DNA of 54,237 nucleotides from Erysipelotrichaceae bacterium. Lineage in GTDB: Bacteria > Bacillota_I > Bacilli_A > Erysipelotrichales > Erysipelotrichaceae. Each line of letters starts with the position of its first letter. Position 1 is the stretch's first letter. Under the pieces are notes generated by a model that was given only the letters and a program-made list of their open reading frames with translations, was not told the DNA's origin and ran no database searches. This document shows positions 48,169 to 54,237 of the stretch, one piece after another. The translations under genes were made by a program, and so were the position numbers. The stretch lies in NCBI GenBank assembly GCA_017445225.1, contig JAFSUN010000009.1, positions 1 to 54,237 on the forward strand, read 5' to 3'.

Positions 48169-48978
48169 CTATTCACCTCCCAGATCTTTTAAGGCAATGG
48201 CCAGTTCCGCATCATTCGGGGCCTTGCCGTGCCAGCCGGCCTGATTTTCCATGAAGCTGACACCCTTGCCCTTGACGGTTTCGGCGATGATGACGGTTGG
48301 CTGACCCTTGACCTGTTCAGCAGCCTTGCAGGCAGCGGTTACGGCTTCGATGTCATGTCCGTCAACGGAGAAGACATTCCAGCCGAAGGCAGCGAACTTG
48401 GCACCCAGCGGCGCGTTGTTCATGACGTCCTCATTGCGGCCGTCAATCTGCAGACCGTTGTGGTCCAGGATCATCAGCAGATTATCCAGCTTGTAGTGGG
48501 CAGCGGCCATGGCAGCTTCCCAGATCTGGCCCTCATCGCATTCGCCGTCACCGCAGATGCAGTAGGTCCGGAATTCATTCTTATCCAGTTTGTTTGCCAG
48601 AGACATGCCGACAGCTACGGAGAGACCCTGACCCAGGGAACCGGTAGACATGTCAACGCCCGGGCATTCCAGCATGTTGGGATGACCCTGAATGTTGGAG
48701 TCGATGAGACGGAAGGTCATCAGATCATCATAGGTAATGAAGCCCTTCTCGGCCAGTACGGAATATAAGGCCGGAGAGGCATGACCCTTGGACATGACGA
48801 ATTTGTCCCTCTGAACATCGTGCAGATTTTCAGCATCAATGTGCATGACATTGAAATAGAGCGCAACAAGAATGTCGGTACAGCTCAGGGATCCACCCGG
48901 ATGACCGGCCTTGGCATTGTGAACCATTTTCACAATGTTCTTGCGCATGTTATTCGCAATCTTCTTTAAATCTTCCAT
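48169..48978 (-). CDS. Transketolase, N-terminal subunit
   Basis: This is the diphosphate-binding half: GHPGGSLSCTDILVALYF, the GDGECDEGQIWEAAMAAAHYKLDNL motif that binds thiamine diphosphate and magnesium, and DHNGLQIDGRNED. At 269 residues it is the usual size of the split form. It has its own promoter, directly after the end of the lactate dehydrogenase operon, and AGAGGT precedes the ATG. Confidence 0.93.
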   Translation of the reverse strand: MEDLKKIANNMRKNIVKMVHNAKAGHPGGSLSCTDILVALYFNVMHIDAENLHDVQRDKFVMSKGHASPALYSVLAEKGFITYDDLMTFRLIDSNIQGHPNMLECPGVDMSTGSLGQGLSVAVGMSLANKLDKNEFRTYCICGDGECDEGQIWEAAMAAAHYKLDNLLMILDHNGLQIDGRNEDVMNNAPLGAKFAAFGWNVFSVDGHDIEAVTAACKAAEQVKGQPTVIIAETVKGKGVSFMENQAGWHGKAPNDAELAIALKDLGGE

Positions 48979-48999
48979 TATTGTATTACCTCTGTTCTT

Positions 49000-49028
49000 A
49001 TTATATCAAAATCACCTGCTAATTAATC
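49000..49028 (-). promoter_or_regulatory. Promoter of the transketolase pair
   Basis: Minus strand: GATTAA, a 17-base spacer and consensus TATAAT. The -35 region overlaps the stop codon of the upstream dehydrogenase gene. A TTGATT at 19-base spacing is an alternative. Confidence 0.45.
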
Positions 49029-50423
49029 AACAACTTTACCGGGATTGATGATATTGTTGGGGTCAAAGACCTTCTTGATGCCCTTCATCAGTTCGATCTG
49101 CCTGCTGCCGAGAGCCTCCTTCAGGAATTCCTTCTTGGCATGTCCGATCCCATGCTCACCGCTCGTTAAGCCATTTAAGGCCTTGGCCTTATCGTAGAGT
49201 TTCTGCATGACTTCCCGGACCGTAACCTCCCAGACTTCATCAGGGAGAGCGTCCTTGCAGACGTAGACGTGTAGGTTGCCGTCGCCGGCATGGCCGAAGG
49301 TCCGGATCCTTACCTGATAGTCAGCAGCCAGCTGCTTGACGTATTCCACATATTCATAGACCTTATCGATGTTGACGACGACATCGCACTCATCCATGGT
49401 CGTGGTGGAATTCTTGATGGCTTCCAGGAAGGCGCCTCTGGCATTCCAGATGCTCTCCTGTCTCTCATCGGTGTTGGAGATCAATACGTCGATGGCGCCC
49501 CGATCCAGCACCAGCCGGCAGGTATCGTCGTACATCTTCTCGATGTCCTGACGGCTGTCGCCCGAATAGGAAACGATCAGATAGGCGGCGTAATCCTTGC
49601 TGGGGAACTGCTTGCCCAGATATTCAACGGAATCCTCAATGACTTCCCTTTCGCAGAATTCCAGGGTTGTCGGCCGGTTGGGCAGAGCCAGGATCCGCGG
49701 CACGATGCTCAGGCAGGACTTCAGATCGTTGAACGGGATCAGCAGCGAGATCATTTTCTTGGGCTTGGCCAGCAGCTTCAGATACAGCTTGGTGACGATG
49801 CCCAGGGTTCCTTCCGAGCCGATCAGCAGATCCTTCAGGCTGTAGCCGGAGGAGTTCTTGGCGATCTTGCCGCCCAGTTCAATGACGGAACCGTCCGCCA
49901 GGACGACCTCCATGCCCTTGACATAGTCACGGGTGACGCCATATCTGACCGCCCGCATGCCGCCGGCATTGGTCATGACGTTACCGCCCAGTGAAGCGCT
50001 CTTTTCACCCGGATCCGGGGCATACAGCAGACCGTACTTATCGACCTCGGCCGCCAGTTCCATCAACCGGACCCCCGGTTCAACAACGGCCGTCAGGGTA
50101 TTGACATCGATCTCCAGGATCCGGTTCATCAATTCCACTGACAGCAGGACACCGCCGTGAATGGTTACCGAACCGCCGCACAGACCGGTGCCGGCTCCCC
50201 GGGGAGTCACCGGAATCAGATGCTCATTACAGTATTTCAGAATGGCGCTGATCTGCTCGCGGTTGATAACTTTGATCAGTACTTCCGGGGCAAAACGGCC
50301 GTATTCGGTCATCTCGTCACGGGTATATTCCTCGTTGATGTCTTCGTATTCCACCTGCTCCCTTCCGACGACGGAAATGAAGTAGGCGATATCATCCATA
50401 TTAATTTTATGGTAATTCATCAT
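49023..50423 (-). CDS. lctD: FAD-linked lactate dehydrogenase (GlcD/LctD family)
   Basis: This flavoprotein oxidises a 2-hydroxy acid, most likely lactate. The PCMH-type FAD domain has PRGAGTGLCGGSV near residue 93 and GGNVMTNAGGMRAVRYG; the C-terminal cap ends with FGHAGDGNLHVYV and SGEHGIGHAKKEFL, as in GlcD, D-lactate dehydrogenase and LctD. The gene follows etfB and etfA with a 4-base overlap, the order of lctBCD in Acetobacterium woodii, where the complex uses ferredoxin to drive lactate oxidation with NAD. Substrate is by family. Confidence 0.85.
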   Translation of the reverse strand: MMNYHKINMDDIAYFISVVGREQVEYEDINEEYTRDEMTEYGRFAPEVLIKVINREQISAILKYCNEHLIPVTPRGAGTGLCGGSVTIHGGVLLSVELMNRILEIDVNTLTAVVEPGVRLMELAAEVDKYGLLYAPDPGEKSASLGGNVMTNAGGMRAVRYGVTRDYVKGMEVVLADGSVIELGGKIAKNSSGYSLKDLLIGSEGTLGIVTKLYLKLLAKPKKMISLLIPFNDLKSCLSIVPRILALPNRPTTLEFCEREVIEDSVEYLGKQFPSKDYAAYLIVSYSGDSRQDIEKMYDDTCRLVLDRGAIDVLISNTDERQESIWNARGAFLEAIKNSTTTMDECDVVVNIDKVYEYVEYVKQLAADYQVRIRTFGHAGDGNLHVYVCKDALPDEVWEVTVREVMQKLYDKAKALNGLTSGEHGIGHAKKEFLKEALGSRQIELMKGIKKVFDPNNIINPGKVVD

Positions 50424-51601
50424 CTGCCCTCCTGCACTAATCTGAGCAATTCCGGAAGGATCTCATAGAGATCTCCCACCACGGCCACATGGGCGATCCT
50501 GAAGATCGGCGCATTGCGGTCGCTGTTGATGGCTATTATCAGGTCGGACTTGTTCATGCCGGTGGTAAACTGAATGGCTCCCGATACCCCGCAGGTAATG
50601 ATCAGCCGCGGCTTGACGCTTCTCCCCGACAGGCCGATCTGATGGTGGTTGTCACCGATCCCCTTCTCCACCATCGGCCGGGTATAGCCGACGGTGCCAC
50701 CCAGGGCTTGTGCCAGTTCTCTCACCATCTGCAGGCCCTTCTCATCTCTTACCCCGCTGCCGGCCACGACAATGATCTCAGCATCGGCGATGTCATTTAC
50801 CGGCGGCAGACGATCATAGGAGATGATCCGGATGCGGCTGGCCAGCTGTTCAGCCGTCAGCGTGCGCACTTCCATCACCCCCTGCGGGTTTTCGACCTTG
50901 CCCAGGGAGTTCATCACCTTGTAGCGGACGGTCGCAAACTGCGGACGGTTGTTGGTGGTCTTGATCTGTGCCATGATGTTGCCGCCGAAAGCCGGACGGA
51001 TCTGGATCAGGTCGGAGTCTTCGCGCATTTCCAGCACCGTGGTATCCGCCGTTAAGCCGGTCCTGAACCGGGTAGCTACGCTGGGGGCCAGAGAACGGCC
51101 GACCGTCGTAGCGCCGACCAGCACGCTGGAGGGCTTCAGGTAGTTGATGGCCTCTTCAAAGGCATTGGTATAGTTGTCGACCCGGAAGTATTCCAGTTCC
51201 CGATGGTCATATACCAGCACCCGGTCAACGCCATAAGCCAGCAGCTCTTCCGCCTTCTGACGGATCCGATAGCCGATCATCACGGCATAAACGGGATAGT
51301 TCATGATAGCCGCCAGCTCCCTGGCCTTGCCGATCAGTTCATAGGTAACCGGATGGATCAGGCCGTCATCATGTTCGACGTAGACAATGATGCCCCGATA
51401 GTCATCCTTGTTGAGTTCTTCATAGCGGTTTTCTTCCAGACTGATGGCTTCCACCGGACAGTTGTTCAGACACAGTTTGCAGAGTTTGCAGTTGGCATTT
51501 ACTTCCACCCGGCCGTTTTCCACGCTTAAGGCGCCGAAGGGACAATTGGCCACGCAGTTAAGGCACAGTACGCATTTTTCGTGATCAATTACGATTCCCA
51601 T
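50420..51601 (-). CDS. etfA: Electron transfer flavoprotein alpha subunit with N-terminal ferredoxin domain
   Basis: I start at ATG 51601, after GGAGG in the end of etfB; the longer ORF start lies inside etfB. Residues 5-60 hold two [4Fe-4S] motifs, CVLCLNCVANCP (Cys10 to Cys20) and CKLCKLCLNNCP. The EtfA domain follows, with GLSGRSVKPRLIITCGVSGAIQFTTGM, the C-terminal FAD site. Added ferredoxin domains are typical of EtfA in bifurcating lactate dehydrogenases. It forms a heterodimer with EtfB and passes electrons from the dehydrogenase. Confidence 0.92.
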   Translation of the reverse strand: MGIVIDHEKCVLCLNCVANCPFGALSVENGRVEVNANCKLCKLCLNNCPVEAISLEENRYEELNKDDYRGIIVYVEHDDGLIHPVTYELIGKARELAAIMNYPVYAVMIGYRIRQKAEELLAYGVDRVLVYDHRELEYFRVDNYTNAFEEAINYLKPSSVLVGATTVGRSLAPSVATRFRTGLTADTTVLEMREDSDLIQIRPAFGGNIMAQIKTTNNRPQFATVRYKVMNSLGKVENPQGVMEVRTLTAEQLASRIRIISYDRLPPVNDIADAEIIVVAGSGVRDEKGLQMVRELAQALGGTVGYTRPMVEKGIGDNHHQIGLSGRSVKPRLIITCGVSGAIQFTTGMNKSDLIIAINSDRNAPIFRIAHVAVVGDLYEILPELLRLVQEGR

Positions 51602-51602
51602 T

Positions 51603-52403
51603 CTAACGTACCTCCACAAACTTCTCGCTGACCAGCTTGTCATAGAGCTGACGGGCACTGCTAAGGCCATCGCCGTCATAGACCTCGCTGATCAGTTCAC
51701 TGTTAGGTTCAAAGATGCCCTCGACCTGGGTGGCGGAGCCACTAGCCCCATAGTGGTCGGGGTCATTATCCGGCAGATCATCCAGGGTGATGATCCTGAT
51801 TTCCTTCTTCTCAGAAGCCTTCTGCAGGCGGTAGCTGGGCAGCCGGGGCTGATAGATGCCCTTTTCCACCGTGATCAGGCAGGGATATTCCATCGCCACC
51901 GTCAGCAGATACTCATTGAGATTCTGCTTTACGGCGATCTCCTTCTCACTGATCTCATCGATCTGCCGGCACCAGCTGACATGGGGAATGCCGAGATATT
52001 CGGATACCGACGGACCGACCTGGGCGGTATCGCCGTCGGTGGTCTGGCGGCCGCAAATGATCAGATCATAGTCTTCATCGATGTGTTTTATGCCCTGCGC
52101 CAGGGTATAGCCGGTGGCCTTGACGTCAGCACCGCCAAAGCGCCGATCGCTTAACAGATAGCCGTCATCAACGCCCATGGCCATGGCTTCCGCGATGACC
52201 TCCTTCGCTGACAGCGGCCCCATTGAAAGAGCCGTCAGCCGGCAGCCGGTCTGCTCCTTGATCCGGATGGCCGTTTCCAGGGCATAGAGATCGTAGGGAT
52301 TCATCTTGGTATCGGCACTTGACCGTAACAAAACCCCGGTCTTGGGGTCAACCTTGACCTTCTGGGAGTCCGGTACCTGCTTGATACAGACAATTACGTG
52401 CAT
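51603..52403 (-). CDS. etfB: Electron transfer flavoprotein beta subunit
   Basis: MHVIVCIKQVPDSQKVKVDPKTG opens it, the common start of bacterial EtfB. The signature QTTDGDTAQVGPSVSEYLGIPHVSW follows, with the nucleotide-binding region DLIICGRQ. At 266 residues it is normal. It heads the etfB-etfA-lctD operon behind a promoter at 52434-52462. In bifurcating Etf proteins the extra FAD lies in this subunit near the NADH site. Confidence 0.94.
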   Translation of the reverse strand: MHVIVCIKQVPDSQKVKVDPKTGVLLRSSADTKMNPYDLYALETAIRIKEQTGCRLTALSMGPLSAKEVIAEAMAMGVDDGYLLSDRRFGGADVKATGYTLAQGIKHIDEDYDLIICGRQTTDGDTAQVGPSVSEYLGIPHVSWCRQIDEISEKEIAVKQNLNEYLLTVAMEYPCLITVEKGIYQPRLPSYRLQKASEKKEIRIITLDDLPDNDPDHYGASGSATQVEGIFEPNSELISEVYDGDGLSSARQLYDKLVSEKFVEVR

Positions 52404-52433
52404 ATTGTTATTCCTCTCATTTTCGTCAATTTG

Positions 52434-52462
52434 ATTATACCTTTACCGCCCGATAAAGAAAA
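52434..52462 (-). promoter_or_regulatory. Promoter of the etfB-etfA-lctD operon
   Basis: Minus strand: TTTTCT, a 17-base spacer and consensus TATAAT. The -35 box is also the T run of the rimO terminator. Confidence 0.55.
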
Positions 52463-52479
52463 GACATGTTTCCATGTCT
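52455..52479 (-). terminator. Terminator after rimO
   Basis: AGACATG and CATGTCT pair around a 4-base loop just after the rimO stop codon, followed by TTTCTTTATC. Confidence 0.75.
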
Positions 52480-53780
52480 CACTGTTGCGGTTTCTTATGA
52501 TGGACACCCTTCCAGTCGTAGATGTTGATTTCCGTGATCTCCACGTCCGCAAAACTTCCCAGCTCCAACGGCTCCTCACTGGTAAAGGTGATGTGACCGT
52601 CGATGTCATCGGGAGCATAGTGGCGGCTGCGGCCGGTGTAGGTAGTGCCGAAATAGTCAACGCTCTCGACCAGAACTTCCTGAACGGTATTCAGGTAGCG
52701 GCGGTTGTTTTCAATGGTGATCTGCTGCTGCAGGGCCATTAAGCGGTCCAAACGGCTCTGAGCGATGCGGTCGGAAACCCGGGGATGAATGTCATAGGCG
52801 GCGGTATTCTCTTCCAGAGAGTACTTAAAGGCGCCCAGGCGGTCCCATCTGACCTCCCTGACATAATCCATCAGCAGTCCGAAATCCTCTTTTCTCTCAC
52901 TGGGGAAGCCGACGATGACCGTCGTTCTCAAGGTCGGATCCTCGCAGGTTTCCCGGATCTTTTTGACGATGCTCTTGAGCTTGGCGACGTTACTGGCGCG
53001 GTACATCTTCCTTAACAGCCGGTCACTGCCGTGCTGGGTCGGGATGTCGAAGTAAGGCAGGACCTTATCCAGACGGACCATCGTTTCGATCAGCTCGTCA
53101 TCCATCTCGTCGGGATACATGTACAGCACCCTGATCCAGTGAAAGTCCATCTCATTTAATTTTGTCAGCAGTTCCTTGAGCATCGGCTTGCCGTAGAGGT
53201 CGATGCCGTACTTGGTGGAATCCTGAGCGATCAGATTCAGTTCCCTGACCCCCATCTTCTGCAGCTTTTCGGCCTGCTTAAGAAGATCTTCCATGGTCTC
53301 CGACTTATAGCGGCCTCTGATCAATGGAATGGCGCAGAAGGCACAGCGGTTGTTGCAGCCATCGGAAATCCGCAGATAGGCCGTCCAGGGCTTGGTTGCC
53401 AGTACCATGTCCACTTCCCGGTCTTCACTGCCCTTAAGCTCATCCTTCAGAATTTCTTCCAGATGCGGATATTCATTGAGGGAAATGAAGCGGTCCACTT
53501 CCGGGATCGCCGCTTCCAGGTCTTCCTTATATCTCTGAGCCAGGCAGCCCATTACCAGTAACTTCTTGCATTTAAGCTGCTTGTAGTCTGCCATTTCCAG
53601 AATGGCATCAATTGATTCCTGCTTGGCATCATTGATGAAGGCACAGGTATTGATAAGTATGGCGTCCGCCTTAGCCGGGTCATCCACAAACTCGTGACCC
53701 TGCTTTCTTAAGAATTTCATGGCCAGCTGCGTATCCATCAGATTCTTGCTGCAGCCTAAGGAAACAATTCCGATCTTCAT
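52479..53780 (-). CDS. rimO: Ribosomal protein uS12 methylthiotransferase RimO
   Basis: This radical SAM enzyme adds a methylthio group to an aspartate of S12. The N-terminal UPF0004 domain has SLGCSKNLMDTQ with the first cluster cysteine; the radical SAM motif CNNRCAFCAIPLIRG carries Cys-X3-Cys-X2-Cys; a TRAM domain closes the protein. VSLGCSKN at the start separates RimO from MiaB (which reads GCQMN). I start at ATG 53780, after GGGTGAT; the ORF opens six codons earlier without a good site. Confidence 0.92.
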   Translation of the reverse strand: MKIGIVSLGCSKNLMDTQLAMKFLRKQGHEFVDDPAKADAILINTCAFINDAKQESIDAILEMADYKQLKCKKLLVMGCLAQRYKEDLEAAIPEVDRFISLNEYPHLEEILKDELKGSEDREVDMVLATKPWTAYLRISDGCNNRCAFCAIPLIRGRYKSETMEDLLKQAEKLQKMGVRELNLIAQDSTKYGIDLYGKPMLKELLTKLNEMDFHWIRVLYMYPDEMDDELIETMVRLDKVLPYFDIPTQHGSDRLLRKMYRASNVAKLKSIVKKIRETCEDPTLRTTVIVGFPSERKEDFGLLMDYVREVRWDRLGAFKYSLEENTAAYDIHPRVSDRIAQSRLDRLMALQQQITIENNRRYLNTVQEVLVESVDYFGTTYTGRSRHYAPDDIDGHITFTSEEPLELGSFADVEITEINIYDWKGVHHKKPQQ

Positions 53781-53839
53781 TCTAATCACCCACATCATTC
53801 TACCATATCAGAGGAAAAGAGGTCAGAAAAAGCGGCATA

Positions 53840-53868
53840 ATTATCCCTTATGGCTTTCTGTCAGGCAA
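53840..53868 (-). promoter_or_regulatory. rimO promoter
   Basis: Minus strand: TTGCCT, a 17-base spacer and GATAAT. The predicted leader is about 45 bases. Confidence 0.5.
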
Positions 53869-53887
53869 ATTATTTTGATTTTTATTG

Positions 53888-53916
53888 TTGAACACTTCGT
53901 TTTTGTATGCTAATAT
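53888..53916 (+). promoter_or_regulatory. Promoter of the tRNA genes
   Basis: TTGAAC, a 17-base spacer and TAATAT, with TG one base before the -10 box. tRNA-Pro begins 14 bases further. Confidence 0.65.
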
Positions 53917-53930
53917 ATTAAGGCGGTTGA

Positions 53931-54007
53931 CGGGATGTTGCACAGCTTGGTAGTGCACCTGGTTTGGGACCAGGGGGTCGCAGGTTCAAATCCTGTCATC
54001 CCGACCA
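53931..54007 (+). tRNA. tRNA-Pro (UGG)
   Basis: All four stems pair: acceptor CGGGATG/CATCCCG, anticodon stem CCTGG/CCAGG around TTTGGGA (anticodon TGG), T stem GCAGG/CCTGT. CCA is encoded. Length 77. Confidence 0.95.
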
Positions 54008-54011
54008 TGAT

Positions 54012-54088
54012 GGCGGGATAGCTTAGTTGGTTAGAGCGTTCGGTTCATACCCGGAAGGTCGTGAGTTCGACTCTCACTCCCGCTACCA
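54012..54088 (+). tRNA. tRNA-Met (CAU), probably elongator
   Basis: Acceptor GGCGGGA/TCCCGCT closes with a G-U pair; the anticodon stem TTCGG/CCGGA encloses TTCATAC (anticodon CAT); T stem GTGAG/CTCAC. CCA is encoded. The anticodon stem lacks the three G-C pairs of an initiator tRNA. Confidence 0.9.
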
Positions 54089-54117
54089 TTTGTTTAGCTG
54101 ACGGCAAGCAAGAACAC

Positions 54118-54191
54118 GGACCCTTAGCTCAGTTGGTCAGAGCGGTGGACTCATAATCCATTGGTCCTATGTTCGAGTCCTAGTGGGCCCA
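54118..54191 (+). tRNA. Damaged or chimeric CAU-anticodon tRNA
   Basis: D arm and anticodon arm are normal (GTGGA/TCCAT around CTCATAA, anticodon CAT), as in tRNA-Ile2 or tRNA-Met. The acceptor GGACCCT faces TGGGCCC, with mismatches A3-C70 and T7-T66. The T stem CTATG/CCTAG has another mismatch. ATTG stands where ACCA is expected, unlike the two upstream tRNAs. It may be a tRNA pseudogene or a join of two tRNAs. Confidence 0.6.
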
Positions 54192-54217
54192 TTGTAGTAT
54201 TATCCGGAGTTAAAGGT

Positions 54218-54237
54218 ATGGCGCAAGCGAATAAGAA
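54218..54237 (+). CDS. Possible start of a reading frame cut by the window edge
   Basis: ATG at 54218 follows CCGGAG with an 8-base spacing and opens MAQANK before the window ends. Only six full codons are visible, so this may be chance. Confidence 0.25.

Noticed and set aside
53931-54191. Integration site with mobile element at the tRNA genes
   Set aside because: No integrase and no repeated tRNA 3' end was found in the window; the odd third tRNA is better treated as decay, recombination or mis-assembly.
54189-54237. Start of a 23S rRNA gene or rRNA spacer after the damaged tRNA
   Set aside because: CAAGCGAATAAG is faintly like a 23S 5' end, but the expected flanking sequence is not visible in the few bases left, and an ATG with GGAG upstream explains the stretch as well.

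Overview
This window reads as a contig from a low-to-mid-GC Firmicute of the Erysipelotrichia type. Pointers to that lineage are PolC-type DNA polymerase III, an EF-P whose loop looks like that of Mollicutes, comG-type competence pili, a split transketolase, a short IF-2 with no L7Ae-like gene before it, and many genes with strong AGGAGG ribosome-binding sites. The placement is inferred from gene content. Almost everything between the edges is chromosomal core.

Layout. 1-290: eroded end of an IS200/IS605-type element. 440-4912 (-): a HAD hydrolase with an unknown C-terminal half, then nicotinate salvage to NAD (pncB, nadE, nadD). 5047-11385 (-): efp, a large acidic tail-anchored protein, cmk, der, gpsA and an HU gene as one tight operon. 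11551-15035 (-): comGA-comGG pseudopilus operon, with an MBL hydrolase and rpmG upstream. 16017-17823 (+): ispG and a TtcA-like tRNA thiolase. 17882-22557 (-): rimP-nusA-rnpM-infB-rbfA. 22640-23665: an AT-rich insert with an HTH-membrane protein. 23666-29997 (-): rnc-polC-rarA. 30168-31265 (+): a surface protein with a cohesin-like domain. 31337-34224 (-): response regulator, histidine kinase and Mrp. 34296-41268 (-): diadenylate cyclase cdaA-cdaR, then murF-ddl-alr and two small genes. 41318-45123: membrane protein, TraB-family protein, a LexA-like repressor with a divergent small gene, and a spermidine-synthase-like protein. 45181-53780 (-): Ig-like surface protein, split transketolase, an EtfAB-linked lactate dehydrogenase operon and rimO. 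53931-54191 (+): tRNA-Pro, tRNA-Met and a structurally damaged CAU tRNA.

Working together: the comG operon supplies the DNA-uptake pilus; the murF-ddl-alr block makes and attaches D-Ala-D-Ala (or a variant dipeptide), next to c-di-AMP synthesis; EtfB-EtfA-dehydrogenase has the gene order of the electron-bifurcating lactate dehydrogenase and probably feeds lactate electrons to NAD. I saw no CRISPR array, prophage or complete insertion sequence. The most unusual points are the PolC PHP domain with lost metal ligands, the HAD fusion with an internal ribosome-binding site, a pseudopilin gene that appears to start at ATT, a leaderless spermidine-synthase-like gene, the acidic tail-anchored protein inside a translation/nucleotide operon, and the damaged tRNA at the right edge.
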